Shown in pieces: positions 45,654 to 55,700 of a DNA stretch of 64,000 bases. Below the pieces are notes generated by a model that was not told where the DNA came from, did not search any database, and saw only the letters and a program-made list of their open reading frames with translations. Within the stretch, counting starts at the first letter, position 1. Each line of letters opens with the position of its first letter. The stretch is from Sphingopyxis fribergensis (GTDB lineage Bacteria; Pseudomonadota; Alphaproteobacteria; Sphingomonadales; Sphingomonadaceae). The stretch lies in NCBI RefSeq assembly GCF_000803645.1, contig NZ_CP009122.1, forward strand, positions 1,712,501 to 1,776,500, in the 5' to 3' direction. Both the position numbers and the translations under genes were made by a program.

Positions 45654-46031
45654 TTATTGTTGGCTCGACCGGTCGCTGCGACCGAACATATTGTCGACTT
45701 CGCGCACCAGATCCTTGAGGTGAAAGGGTTTCGACAGCAGCTTTGCCTGCGGTACATTTTCCTCGGCGCGGAGGGACACCGCGGCGAAACCGGTGATGAA
45801 CATCACCTGCGTCTGCGGCGCGACCTTCGCGGTATGCTGGGCGAGTTCGATCCCGTCCATTTCGGGCATAACGATATCGGACAGCAAAAGGTCGAAGGTT
45901 CCCGAATCAATATAGGGGACGGCGGCGGTGCCGCGATCGACCGCGGTGACGTGATAACCTGCGCTGGTCAGCGCCCGCGCCAGATACTCGCGCATCACGT
46001 CGTCATCTTCCGCGAGCAAAATACGAATCAT
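45654..46031 (-). CDS. cpdR: CpdR-type single-domain response regulator
   Basis: This 125-residue stand-alone receiver has an acidic pocket in LLAEDDDVMREYL, phosphoacceptor Asp52 (LLLSDIVMPEMDG) and Lys101 in LSKPFHLKDLV. In Caulobacter CpdR, when unphosphorylated, brings substrates to the ClpXP protease and so links CckA-ChpT signalling to the cell cycle. Length and the VREVDNMF end fit CpdR well. It is divergent from the N-formylglutamate amidohydrolase gene, an arrangement I recall from other alphaproteobacteria. I chose the ATG at 46031; a longer frame to 46265 has no similarity. Confidence 0.88.
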   Translation of the reverse strand: MIRILLAEDDDVMREYLARALTSAGYHVTAVDRGTAAVPYIDSGTFDLLLSDIVMPEMDGIELAQHTAKVAPQTQVMFITGFAAVSLRAEENVPQAKLLSKPFHLKDLVREVDNMFGRSDRSSQQ

Positions 46032-46170
46032 GCTGAAATCTGTTCCCTGGTCGTCGGTGCGGCCGGTTCCGGTCGGCTGCACCCTCTTCGAACCCCTGCA
46101 TAGCGTCAGAGATTTAACAAATTGACGCGCGGCGCTGGATTCGTCGCGCCTTTTTTGCCAACCATCGCTT

Positions 46171-47046
46171 ATGCCGTCCCGCACCATCCCGCCTGCTGCC
46201 ATCGCTGTCAACCGGCCCGCGGCGAGTGGGCCCGTCGTCGTGTCGGTGCCGCACGCGGGGCGCATCTACCCGCCCGAGATATTGGCAGCAGCGCGGGTCA
46301 ACCGCCAGAACCTCGAACGACTCGAAGACAGTTGGTGCGACCTGATTGCGGCCGGCGCCGCCGACGCGGGCGCAACGGTCGTTCATGCGCTGTGGGCGCG
46401 CGCCGTTGCCGACCTCAATCGCGGCGAAGGGCAGATGGCGCCGGGCGAGGTGGCGATGCCGCTCCGGGCGCAATTTTCTGCGCCGGGACGGAAGGAACGG
46501 GCGGGGCTTGGCGTGGTGCCGACGCGGCTTGCCGACTGCGGGCCGCTTTGGAAGCGTCCGATCGACAGGGAGGGGCTGGAGTGGCGCCTCGAATCCTTCC
46601 ATCGGCCGTATCACGCGGCCCTCGCGAATGCGTTGACCGCGGTGCGCCATCGATTTGGCCATGCGATTTTAATCGATCTTCATTCGATGCCGTCGATTCC
46701 GCCGGGCCAGCCGGGGTATGGCGCGCGAATCATCGTCGGCGATCGTTTTGGCGAAACCGCGGGCGATTGGCTGGTCGATCGGGCTATGGCATCTTCGGTT
46801 CGCTTAGGTGAAGTCGTGACGCGCAATCAGCCTTACGCCGGTGGGCACATCATCCGTACGCACGGCCGTCCCGGTGAGGGCATCCATGCCGTTCAGATCG
46901 AAATCGACCGCAGCCTCTATCTGACTCCCGACCGATCGCCGGATTCGGCGCGTGTTGCTTGGCTGGCGCGCTGGTTTTCTGAACTTGTCAGCGATTTGGG
47001 GCAGATGCGGCCCGAAGCCGAAATATTCCCGCAAGCCGCTGAATAA
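46171..47046 (+). CDS. N-formylglutamate amidohydrolase family protein
   Basis: This 291-residue enzyme of the N-formylglutamate amidohydrolase family would hydrolyse N-formyl-L-glutamate to formate and glutamate. Conserved parts are VVSVPHAGRIYPPEI near the start, RAVADLNRGEGQ, LIDLHSMPSIPPGQPGYG (probable metal-binding DLHS) and AGGHIIRTHGRPGEGIHAVQ, then IEIDRSLYL. No histidine-degradation genes lie nearby, so a related amide substrate is possible. It is divergent from cpdR. Confidence 0.85.
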   Translation: MPSRTIPPAAIAVNRPAASGPVVVSVPHAGRIYPPEILAAARVNRQNLERLEDSWCDLIAAGAADAGATVVHALWARAVADLNRGEGQMAPGEVAMPLRAQFSAPGRKERAGLGVVPTRLADCGPLWKRPIDREGLEWRLESFHRPYHAALANALTAVRHRFGHAILIDLHSMPSIPPGQPGYGARIIVGDRFGETAGDWLVDRAMASSVRLGEVVTRNQPYAGGHIIRTHGRPGEGIHAVQIEIDRSLYLTPDRSPDSARVAWLARWFSELVSDLGQMRPEAEIFPQAAE

Positions 47047-47076
47047 AAAACCACCTCGTACCGAAGTACGAGGTGG
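47045..47076 (-). terminator. Intrinsic terminator of the tRNA-Pro transcript
   Basis: CCACCTCGTA (47051-47060) and TACGAGGTGG (47067-47076) form a perfect 10-base stem with a 6-base loop. On the minus strand it is followed by six T (A tract at 47045-47050). It lies downstream of tRNA-Pro and right after the convergent amidohydrolase. Confidence 0.85.
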
Positions 47077-47228
47077 CCAGGGTCCAGGGAGGACGCGTCC
47101 GCGTCGATGAAGACGGGACACTCGCCGCGATGGAAAGGGGGAAAACCATGGCGGCGTAAGATGGATTTAGGATGTTGTGCGCCGACTTACAAGAAGCGAC
47201 GGTACAGAATCTGCAATATGCAGGAAAT

Positions 47229-47305
47229 TGGTCGGGGAGAGAGGATTCGAACCTCCGGCCCCTGCCTCCCGAAGACAGTGCTCTACCAGGCTGAGCTACT
47301 CCCCG
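47229..47305 (-). tRNA. tRNA-Pro (anticodon CGG), CCA encoded
   Basis: The minus strand folds as a tRNA: acceptor CGGGGAG paired with CTCCCCG, D arm AGCTCAGCCTGGTAGAGC, anticodon stem CTGTC/GGCAG with loop TTCGGGA (anticodon CGG), T loop GGTTCGAATCC, and encoded CCA at 47229-47231. A terminator follows at 47045-47076. No gene lies in the rest of 47047-47412. Confidence 0.93.
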
Positions 47306-47412
47306 ACCGATCTGCGCGCCGACCGGGGTCGCCGCGAAGGCAGGGCGGTCCTCTAGACGCGCAATCTGTGAACTTCAAGCGCCAATCGGCACATTGAAGA
47401 TGATTGCCCACC

Positions 47413-47853
47413 CTACAGCATTTCGGCAGTTCGAAAACTGAAATGGCCGTCCGCAACGAAAATCAGATGATCGACGAGATCGATGCCCAAGGCGCGCAGC
47501 AACAGCGCGGCTTGATGCGTCGCGTCGATGTCGGCGTCGCTCGGCCAGGCGGCACCGGACGGGTGGTTGTGCGCCATAACGACGGTCGCAATTCCGCGGT
47601 CGAGCAAGGCGCGCCAGCATCGCGGCGGGATAATGCAGCGGCCGGTGGAATCGCCGTCGATGCGTTCCAGCCGGACGAGGCGATCGAACGCATCGAATCC
47701 GGCGATGAGCATGGTTTCGCAGTCGGCGTCGAACAGCGGGCGCAGCAATTGCTGCGCCACCGCATTCTCCGAGTGCGACGGCACGAATCCAGCCGAGGCT
47801 TCCGGCTCCGGCATTTTGCCGACAGGTTCGTACAGGGTCATCAGCGTCCTCAT
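47413..47853 (-). CDS. RadC-like JAB/JAMM domain protein
   Basis: This 146-residue protein contains the RadC-type JAB domain. The metal motif is AHNHPSGAAWPSDADI (HxHPSG then D), preceded by an upstream GRCIIPPRCWRALLDRG stretch. Standard RadC proteins are about 225 residues with an N-terminal HhH-like part. This one lacks that part, so it is a short RadC-like member. The family name came from a disproved DNA repair link; the function is unclear and some members belong to mobile elements. The gene is divergent from thyA. Confidence 0.8.
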   Translation of the reverse strand: MRTLMTLYEPVGKMPEPEASAGFVPSHSENAVAQQLLRPLFDADCETMLIAGFDAFDRLVRLERIDGDSTGRCIIPPRCWRALLDRGIATVVMAHNHPSGAAWPSDADIDATHQAALLLRALGIDLVDHLIFVADGHFSFRTAEML

Positions 47854-47983
47854 GCGCTAGGCACGCGTGATTCCCAATGCCCGACTGCCCCGCATCGGAG
47901 GCATTGTGACGTCACACCTGTTGGTCCCTTGTCCGCTCGCGACGCGGGGCCTAGCACGAAGAGACAAAGCCGGGAGCCGAGTC

Positions 47984-48919
47984 TTGCCTGATTTCATCCA
48001 TTATGAACTTCAATATCTCGACCTGATGCGCCGCATTTGGGTCGAGGGTGACGAGCGTGTCGATCGCACCGGCGTGGGGACGCGGTCGCTGTTCGGCGAG
48101 ACGATGCGATTCTCGCTGAAGGACGATGCGATCCCGCTGCTCACCACCAAGCGCGTCTATTGGAAAACGGGGCTGCGCGAATTGCTGTGGTTCTTGACCG
48201 GCGACACCAATATCCGGTCGCTCGTTTCGCAGGGCGTGAAGATTTGGACCGACTGGCCGCTCGACAAATATCGCCGTGAGACTGGAGACCAGATCAGCGC
48301 CGAGGATTTCGAGGCGCGGATCGTCGCGGATGATGATTTCGCCGCTAAATGGGGTGATCTTGGTCCTGTCTACGGCCATCAATGGGTGAACTGGCCGCGG
48401 TATGAGGCGGCAGGCGAGGGGCTCTTCCGCCGCGCAAGCCAAGGGCACAACCAGATTGCGGCGCTGATCGATTCGCTGAAGAATAATCCCGGTTCGCGGC
48501 GGCACATCTTTACCGGCTGGAATGTCGCCGATCTCGACCGCATGGCGCTGCCGCCGTGCCACATGACCTATCAATTCCATGTCCGCAGCGATGGCGGCCT
48601 GTCGTGCCTGCTGTTCCAGCGGTCGTGTGATCTGGGCCTGGGCTTCGCCTTCAACGTCTTCGAAGCGGCGTTGCTGACGCGAATGGTCGCAGAGCAGGCG
48701 GGGCTGCATGCCCATGAGCTCGTGTGGACCGGCGGCGACGTACATCTTTATCTGAACCATCAAGAGCTGGTCGAGCAGCAGCTTGCGCGCGTTCCGGGCG
48801 GGGCGCCGAAGCTGCGCATCCTTCGCCGCCCTTCGAGCATTTTTGACTATCGGTTCGAGGATTTCGCAGTCGAGGAATATGCGCCGCAAGCGCATATTTC
48901 GGCGCCTGTCGCGGTGTGA
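47984..48919 (+). CDS. thyA: Thymidylate synthase
   Basis: This 311-residue enzyme methylates dUMP to dTMP with 5,10-methylene-tetrahydrofolate. The conserved parts are RTGVGTRSLFG, LLTTKRVYWKTGLRELLWFL, GPVYGHQWVNW, the catalytic Cys in LPPCHMTYQF, and DLGLGFAFN. The length exceeds the 264 residues of E. coli ThyA because of an insert of about 45 residues (KYRRETGDQISAEDF...) present in one class of bacterial enzymes. The start is probably TTG at 47984, with GGAG at 47972-47975; a longer frame from 47867 adds an unconserved leader. Confidence 0.92.
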   Translation: MPDFIHYELQYLDLMRRIWVEGDERVDRTGVGTRSLFGETMRFSLKDDAIPLLTTKRVYWKTGLRELLWFLTGDTNIRSLVSQGVKIWTDWPLDKYRRETGDQISAEDFEARIVADDDFAAKWGDLGPVYGHQWVNWPRYEAAGEGLFRRASQGHNQIAALIDSLKNNPGSRRHIFTGWNVADLDRMALPPCHMTYQFHVRSDGGLSCLLFQRSCDLGLGFAFNVFEAALLTRMVAEQAGLHAHELVWTGGDVHLYLNHQELVEQQLARVPGGAPKLRILRRPSSIFDYRFEDFAVEEYAPQAHISAPVAV

Positions 48920-49013
48920 GCGCCGCCGTTGCATTCGTATGGCGACCGTAATAATATGTCGCCACGTTGAAATATAACTAGGCGCCGATTCGCGCCTGCA
49001 AAGGGAAGAAGAT

Positions 49014-50324
49014 ATGCCTGAGACGACCCCCCAAAAGGAGGCGGGGCGCCCAGCGAGCAATTTGCCGCCGCTGTCGCTTCATATCCCCGAACCGCGCTAT
49101 CGCCCCGGCGATACCCCGGACTTTGGCGATATCGACGTTCCCGCGGTCGAAGCGACCCTGCGCCCGAGCGAAGCGACCAAGCCCGATGCGATGCGCGAGC
49201 TGAGCTATGGTCTCGTTCGCGTGCTCGATTTCGACGGGGTGGCGAAGGGGCAGTGGGATCCGAAACTGACGCCCGAGCGGCTACGCGTCATGCTCCGCTA
49301 TATGATGCTCGTCCGCGCGTTCGACGATCGCATGTTTCGCGCTCAGCGGCAGGGCAAGACCAGCTTCTATATGAAGTGCACGGGCGAAGAAGCCACGTCG
49401 GTCGCCTCGACCATGGCGCTCGACCGCGGCGACATGTGTTTCCCAAGCTATCGCCAGCAGGGCATCCTGATCGCGCGCGACTATCCGCTGATCCAGATGA
49501 TGAACCAGATTTACTCGAACCGCGGCGATCACCTGATGGGTCGCCAGCTGCCGATCATGTATTCGGCGCCCGAGCATGGGTTTTTCAGCGTGTCGGGCAA
49601 TCTCGCGACGCAATATCCGCAGGCGGTGGGCTGGGCGATGGCCTCGGCTTCGAAGGGCGACAGCCGCATCGCAACCGTCTGGTGCGGCGAGGGATCGTCG
49701 GCCGAGGGCGACTTCCACTCGGCGCTGACCTTTGCGACCGTTTACAACGCGCCGGTAATCTTCAACGTCGTGAACAACCAGTGGGCGATCTCCAGCTTCT
49801 CGGGCTTTGCCGGTGGCGAGCGCACGACCTTCGCGGCGCGCGCGGTGGGTTACGGCATCGCCGGTCTGCGCATCGACGGCAACGACCCGCTCGCGGTGTA
49901 TGCCGCGACGCAGTGGGCCGCTGATCGCGCGCGGACGAACAATGGCCCGACGCTGATCGAGCATTTCACCTATCGCAGCGAAGGGCACAGTACCTCGGAT
50001 GACCCGAGCGCTTACCGGCCCGCCGATGAGGCGACCGCCTGGCCGCTCGGCGACCCGATCGCGCGCCTGCGCCAGCATCTCGAAACGCTCGGTGAATGGG
50101 ATGCCGAACGTCACGAGGCGCAGACCAAGGAACTCGACGAGCTGGTCAAGACGACCCAGAAACAGTCCGAAAAGCTCGGCATTTTGGGTCATGGCATGCA
50201 CCAGCCGTTCGAGACGATGTTCGACGATGTGTTCGAAGAGCTGCCGTGGCACCTCAAGGAACAATGCGCGCAAATGCTCGCCGAGCAAGAGGCCAAGTTT
50301 GGCCCTAATTGGAAGCCCGAATGA
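49014..50324 (+). CDS. bkdA1: Branched-chain 2-oxoacid dehydrogenase E1 alpha subunit
   Basis: This 436-residue alpha subunit of the thiamine-diphosphate E1 component decarboxylates the oxo-acids of Val, Leu and Ile. The ThDP motif is WCGEGSSAEGDFHSALTFA then VFNVVNNQWAIS, and the phosphorylation-loop region is YRSEGHSTSDDPSAYR. The N-terminal extension fits the bacterial BCKDH type rather than pyruvate dehydrogenase. GGGAAGAAG precedes the ATG. It overlaps the beta-subunit gene by four bases. With the beta and E2 genes it forms the bkd operon; no lpd gene follows. Confidence 0.92.
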   Translation: MPETTPQKEAGRPASNLPPLSLHIPEPRYRPGDTPDFGDIDVPAVEATLRPSEATKPDAMRELSYGLVRVLDFDGVAKGQWDPKLTPERLRVMLRYMMLVRAFDDRMFRAQRQGKTSFYMKCTGEEATSVASTMALDRGDMCFPSYRQQGILIARDYPLIQMMNQIYSNRGDHLMGRQLPIMYSAPEHGFFSVSGNLATQYPQAVGWAMASASKGDSRIATVWCGEGSSAEGDFHSALTFATVYNAPVIFNVVNNQWAISSFSGFAGGERTTFAARAVGYGIAGLRIDGNDPLAVYAATQWAADRARTNNGPTLIEHFTYRSEGHSTSDDPSAYRPADEATAWPLGDPIARLRQHLETLGEWDAERHEAQTKELDELVKTTQKQSEKLGILGHGMHQPFETMFDDVFEELPWHLKEQCAQMLAEQEAKFGPNWKPE

Positions 50325-51361
50325 TGAGCGCCGATCCGCAAACCGGTACCAAGACCATGAACATGATCGAGGCGATCAACAGCGCCATGGACGTCATGCT
50401 CGAACGCGATCCCAACACCGTCGTGATGGGCGAAGATGTCGGCTTTTTCGGTGGCGTATTCCGCGCAACGGCGGGCCTCCAGAAAAAGCATGGCAAGACG
50501 CGCGTGTTCGACACGCCGATCAACGAATGCGGCATCATCGGTGTCGCGGTCGGCATGGGTGCCTATGGCCTGCGCCCGGTCCCCGAAATCCAGTTCGCCG
50601 ACTATATCTATCCGGGGCTCGACCAACTCGTCAGCGAAGCGGCGCGCCTGCGCTATCGTTCGGCGGCTGACTTCATTTGCCCGATGACGGTGCGCACGCC
50701 CTTCGGTGGCGGCATTTTCGGCGGCCAGACGCACAGCCAGTCGCCCGAAAGCATCATGACGCACATCTGCGGCGTGAAGACGGTGATCCCGTCCAACCCC
50801 TATGATGCCAAGGGCCTGCTGATTGCGGCGATCGAGGATAATGATCCCGTCGTCTTTCTCGAGCCCAAGCGCATCTACAACGGCCCTTTCAGCGGCTATT
50901 ACGACCGCCCGGTCGAACCCTGGTCGAAGCATGACGCGAGCGCGGTGCCCGAAGGTCACTACCGCATCGAACTCGGCAAGGCCGCGACGGTGCGGTCTGG
51001 CGAGGCGCTCACGATCCTCGCCTATGGCACCATGGTGCATGTCACCAAGACGATCGTCGAGGAAATGGGCATCGACGCCGAGATCATCGACCTGCGCACT
51101 TTGCTGCCGCTCGACATCGAGGCGATCGAGACGTCGGTGAAAAAGACCGGCCGCTGCCTGATCATCCACGAAGCGACGCGCACATCGGGCTTCGGCGCCG
51201 AACTCGCGGCGCTGGTGCAGGAACGCTGCTTCTATCATCTCGAGGCTCCGGTCGAACGCGTCACCGGCTTCGACACGCCTTATCCGCATAGCCTCGAATG
51301 GGCCTATTTCCCCGGCCCGGTGCGCATCGCGACCGCGCTGACCAAGATTTTGAAGGACTGA
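50321..51361 (+). CDS. bkdA2: Branched-chain 2-oxoacid dehydrogenase E1 beta subunit
   Basis: This 346-residue beta subunit of E1 completes the ThDP site. It has MGEDVGFFGGVFRATAGLQ, NECGIIGVAVGMGAYGLRPV, MTVRTPFGGGIFGGQTHSQS and EAPVERVTGFDTPYPHSLEW, typical of BCKDH beta. The ATG at 50321 overlaps the alpha-subunit stop (ATGATGA; a second ATG at 50324 is an alternative), so translation is coupled. The E2 gene follows after 4 bases. Confidence 0.92.
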   Translation: MMSADPQTGTKTMNMIEAINSAMDVMLERDPNTVVMGEDVGFFGGVFRATAGLQKKHGKTRVFDTPINECGIIGVAVGMGAYGLRPVPEIQFADYIYPGLDQLVSEAARLRYRSAADFICPMTVRTPFGGGIFGGQTHSQSPESIMTHICGVKTVIPSNPYDAKGLLIAAIEDNDPVVFLEPKRIYNGPFSGYYDRPVEPWSKHDASAVPEGHYRIELGKAATVRSGEALTILAYGTMVHVTKTIVEEMGIDAEIIDLRTLLPLDIEAIETSVKKTGRCLIIHEATRTSGFGAELAALVQERCFYHLEAPVERVTGFDTPYPHSLEWAYFPGPVRIATALTKILKD

Positions 51362-51365
51362 CGCC

Positions 51366-52646
51366 ATGGCCCGTTATTCATTCCGTCTGCCCGACATCGG
51401 CGAAGGCATTGCCGAGGCCGAAATCGTCGCTTGGCATGTCAAGATCGGCGAGCGCGTCGAGGAAGACGCGCAGCTTGCCGACATGATGACCGACAAGGCG
51501 ACCGTCGAAATGGAATCGCCCGTGTCGGGGATCGTCGTCGAACTGGCGGGCGAGGTCGGCGACCTGATCCCGATCGGATCGACGCTCGCGGTGATCGAGA
51601 CCGATGGCGACGGGGACGGCGAAGTCGAAGCCCCGCCTGTCGACACGCCGGTCGAAGAAGAAATTGTGGCGGAAACGCCAGGCGCCGAGGAGGTCTCGGT
51701 CGCCGAGGTCGCGCCGGCTCCCGCACCTGTTGCGGCACCCGCACCGGCTCCCGCTCCAGCCTCGGTGGCCGCGCCCGCGCATGACCGTCAGGTCCTCGCG
51801 TCGCCCGCCGTCCGCGGCCGCGCCAAGGATCTCGGCGTCGACCTTTCGCAGGTGCAGGCCGAGGGCGACCGCATCCGTCACGCCGACCTCGACGCCTTCC
51901 TGCGCTACAGCGGCGGGCAGGGTTATCACGCGCCCGGCGCCAGCCGCGCCCGCGCCGACGAGCCGATCAAGGTCATCGGCATGCGCCGCAAGATCGCCGA
52001 GAATATGGCGGCGTCGAAGCGCGCGATCCCGCACTTCACCTATGTCGAGGAAATGGACGTCACCGCGCTCGAAGAGATGCGCGCCGACCTCAACGCCAAT
52101 CGTGGCGGCCGTCCGAAGCTGACGATGCTGCCCTTCCTGATCGTCGCGATCTGCCGGACAATCCCGCAGTTCCCGATGATCAACGCCCGCTACGACGACG
52201 AGGGCGGCGTGGTGACGCGCTACGGTTCAGTGCATCTCGGCATGGCGACGCAGACCGATGCAGGGCTGATGGTGCCCGTGATCCGCGATGCGCAGGACAA
52301 GAATGTGTGGCAGTTGGCCAGCGAGATCACGCGTCTTGCCGAAGCCGCGCGCACCGGCAAGGCAAAGGTCGAAGAACTGACCGGCGGCACGCTGACCGTC
52401 ACCTCATTGGGCCCGCTCGGCGGCATTGCGACCACCCCGGTGATCAACCGTCCCGAGGTCGCGATCATCGGTCCGAACAAGATCGTCGAACGTCCGGTCT
52501 TCGACGGCGACGAGATTCGCCGCGCGAAGCTGATGAACCTGTCGATCAGCTGCGACCATCGCGTCGTCGATGGCTTTGATGCCGCAAGCTATGTGCAGGC
52601 GCTGAAAAAACTGGTGGAGACGCCAGTGCTGTTGTTTGCTGATTGA
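51366..52646 (+). CDS. bkdB: Branched-chain 2-oxoacid dehydrogenase E2 (dihydrolipoyl acyltransferase)
   Basis: This 426-residue E2 core has an N-terminal lipoyl domain with the lipoylated Lys44 (MTDKATVEMES) and an Ala/Pro-rich linker (APAPVAAPAPAPAPASVAAP). The peripheral subunit-binding domain is ASPAVRGRAKDLGVDLSQV, and the catalytic domain carries the SCDHRVVDGFDAA active-site motif. It transfers branched acyl groups to CoA. It is last in the bkd operon; the E3 (lipoamide dehydrogenase) must be supplied from elsewhere. A long palindrome follows its stop and may end the transcript. Confidence 0.93.
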   Translation: MARYSFRLPDIGEGIAEAEIVAWHVKIGERVEEDAQLADMMTDKATVEMESPVSGIVVELAGEVGDLIPIGSTLAVIETDGDGDGEVEAPPVDTPVEEEIVAETPGAEEVSVAEVAPAPAPVAAPAPAPAPASVAAPAHDRQVLASPAVRGRAKDLGVDLSQVQAEGDRIRHADLDAFLRYSGGQGYHAPGASRARADEPIKVIGMRRKIAENMAASKRAIPHFTYVEEMDVTALEEMRADLNANRGGRPKLTMLPFLIVAICRTIPQFPMINARYDDEGGVVTRYGSVHLGMATQTDAGLMVPVIRDAQDKNVWQLASEITRLAEAARTGKAKVEELTGGTLTVTSLGPLGGIATTPVINRPEVAIIGPNKIVERPVFDGDEIRRAKLMNLSISCDHRVVDGFDAASYVQALKKLVETPVLLFAD

Positions 52647-52660
52647 AGCTGACCTAACAT

Positions 52661-52739
52661 CCGTTTGTGTCGAGCGAAGTCGAGACACGTGAAGGTACGC
52701 GCGAACTCGGCGTGTCTCGACTTCGCTCGACACGAACGG
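52661..52739. repeat. 29-base-arm intergenic palindrome, REP-like
   Basis: The arms at 52661-52689 and 52711-52739 are reverse complements with one mismatch, around a 21-base spacer. The core GTGTCGAGCGAAGTCGAGAC recurs inverted in the right arm. I recall such sequences as numerous between genes in sphingomonad chromosomes. It lies between convergent bkdB and the large surface-protein gene and could end both transcripts. Confidence 0.8.
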
Positions 52740-52753
52740 AAATCTAGGTCGGC

Positions 52754-55700
52754 TTACAGGCCCAGCCCCGCGAAACTGGTCTGGTCGAACTTCAGCCTGA
52801 AGGTCACATAGGCGCCGGAGCGCGAGAAGCGGGCATCTTCGAAATCGCGGTCGTGGAAGCCCGCGAAATTGTAGCCGAAAGTGATGTTCGCGTTTTTCAT
52901 CGGCGCCAGCGTCACCGTCGGGCCGCCCGCCCAGCTTACGGTATCGGCGTCGGTCCCGACGCGCACAGTGCCCGACGCGCCGACATCGACATGCTCGCCA
53001 AGGTTGAAGCGGACATCGGCGCCGATCAGGTTTGACCAGCCCTTCACATCATCGGCGCCGAAGCGATCGAAATTGTAGCGCGTTCCCCAGAAGATGCCGA
53101 TCTCGGCGCGTTCGTACCATCCCTCACCGAAGTCGCGCTCGCCGAGCGGCGTCCAGTTGACCGACAGGCTGTTGAGCAGGCGGCGGCTCGTCGCATCGCC
53201 GTCGATCGTCAGCGCGCCGCCGATCGGGCCAGCCTGACCGGCGACCGCGTCCCGGACCTTATCCGAACGGAACTCGCTCTTGTTCAGCCACGAAATCTGC
53301 GAATCCGCAGGGCGATGCGCCCAGCTCATTTCGAACTGGATCACCTCCGTTGTCGGCGTCGTGCCGGCGCCGCTCGCATTGGCGTAAGTGAAGAGCGCGC
53401 CGAGTGCGCGGCCTTCGCCGAGTTGGCGAAGACCGCCGAGCGTCAAGCCATAGCGATTGGCGATTTCGCCATCGCGATATTCGGCGCGGCCCGTGAGCGT
53501 CCAGCGGTCGGCGCGATAGGTCGCGCCGGTGCTGATCGCGAGGAAATCTTCGGTGAGCGTGCCATTGCCGCCGAGGAAACCGCTCGAGGCGACCGGGTGG
53601 TCGACATTGAGTATGTCGCGGGCGCTGATGCCGCCGATTGTGCGATTGCCATCGACCGACACGTCGGCCGACCAGCGTTCGCCGAGCTTCAGCGATTGCG
53701 ACAGGCCATAAGCGGCAAAGCTGCGCGGGCCGTACTCGCCGATTTCCTGCTGGTTCGCGGTCGCGAGCAGGCGGGCGCCCGACCAGGGCGTCAGGTCGAA
53801 ACCCAGCCGCGCGGTGCGCGCCTTGATCGTATCGCCGTCGGCGATCTCGTAGCTGCCGACCAGATTGACGTCGCGATTGATCGCATAGCGCGCGCCGAGG
53901 CGATGGCGCGTCGGGAAATCGATGCTGGCGTCCTTGCCCCCGAGCGCGAACTCGGTCTGCGCGTCGATTTCGAGGCGTTTGTTGAAGAGTCGTTGCGTCG
54001 CGCCCAGCTGGACGATGTTCGAGCGATTGCGCGTCCCATCGGTCAGGCGATCGTCGGCGTGGGTCAGCCCGGCGCGCGCGACGCTGGTGCCATTGTCATA
54101 CTCCACAAGGGCGCGTGCGGCACGGCGGCGAGCATTGGTGTCGAGATAATCTTCCTGCCACGCGCTACCCGTCACCGAGAGGTTGCGGCTGGCCTTCACG
54201 CGCGCGTCGAAGCCGAATTTGCGCTTGCCATTCTCGCTGCTGTTGAGCTGGCCGGTGCCGAAACCCGCTTCGCGCTCGCGAACATAGGCGAGGAAGTCGG
54301 CGTTGCTGCTGTGATGCTCGGCCTCGATCAGCCATGCCTTGGCGGTGCCGTCGGCAGTCGTGCCGCCGTTCGTCGCCTTGGCATCGCTGACCGCGAGTTC
54401 GGCGCGAACCTCGGTCTCGATTGTCGGGCGATAGCGCGCATCGACCCCGCCGAGGTTGGTCTTGGCATTGCCGTCCTCGTCGTGAATGAAGGTCGCACCG
54501 ACGCGCAGTTTCTCGTCATTCGACTGATAGCTGACGCGGCCGCCGGCGTTGAGCACGCGCTGGCCGACGCCGTCGACCTCATATTCGGCGACGATGAATT
54601 GCGGATCTAGGTTCGACGAGCGACTGAGCACCGGCTCGCGGAAGCGGATTGTTCCCGACAGATAGTCGATGTCGTAGTCGACATGGCGCGACAGGCTGAC
54701 GCTGTCGACAAGGCGTTCGCTGTGCAGCCGGTCGCGCGTCTCGATGGCGATCCGCTCGCTGTTCGGCAATATGTCCGTGGCGCCGAGCTGGTACGGACCC
54801 GTCAGGCCGTTGCCCTGAATCTCGTCCCGGCGGAAACGGTACGGCGTGTCGGCAACGAAGGCGGTCGCGGCGACGTTACGGCCGCGATACTCGGCCTTGC
54901 CGCCGTTGAGCGCGCGCTGATAGCGGGCGAGTTCGGGTTCCGAAATCCCGGTCTCGATATCGCCGAACATCGCATAGAATTGCGGGCGTTCGAGGCGGAG
55001 GTAGAGCTTGCGCACCGAGGCAGCGTCGTAGCGCGTCTCGTTGCGGTCCGCATAGATAGTGTAATAGGCGCGCGGATCGATCACGCCGCCGAACCGCGTG
55101 TCGTCTTTGTCCTTGTCGCTGTCATACGCCAGCGTCATCAGCCATTTTCCGCGCACGCGGCCTTTGGCATAGAGCGCGAGACGCGCATCGGCGTTGAGAT
55201 CGTCGAGCGTTTCCGCCACCGGCTCCATCCGGTCGCCCAGCGTATTGTAGCCGAGCGTCCCCGCTGCAAAGCCGATGACGGTCCAAGGACGGTTGCCCGG
55301 GTCGAGCCAGGTCTCGATCGTCTGCTTGCGCGTCACCTTATCGTCGCGGAAGGTGAAATCCATCGCGAGCGTGCCCGACGCGGTCGTCGGTTCGAGTTCG
55401 ATATAGGCGATGCCGTCGTCGCCATCGATCTTCCACACCGGCTGCGCGCGTTCGAGGCCCGCGAGCTGGCGCGCCTGCTGCGCATCGGCTTCGACCGCGG
55501 GATAATAAGGCGCGGGAACGCTGAAATCGCCCGTCAGCCCGGCGCGGATCGGCTTGCCGTCGCGATCGGTTAGCCGCACCGCGATCACCGGACGCGTGAC
55601 GCCATCGGCGACAAGTACCGACTTTTCGCGGATCAGCGACGCGCGCATCGGGGTGATCGAATAATGAACGTTGCGTTCGAGCGTTTCGAGAATAGCCCCG

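Noticed and set aside
47405..47991. 195-residue plus-strand frame over the RadC-like gene
   Set aside because: Shadow of the minus-strand JAB-domain gene, which has a complete HxHPSG...D motif.
53315..54610. 431-residue plus-strand frame opposite the large barrel protein
   Set aside because: Antisense shadow with Ala/Glu/Arg bias; the minus-strand protein has consistent domains along its full length.
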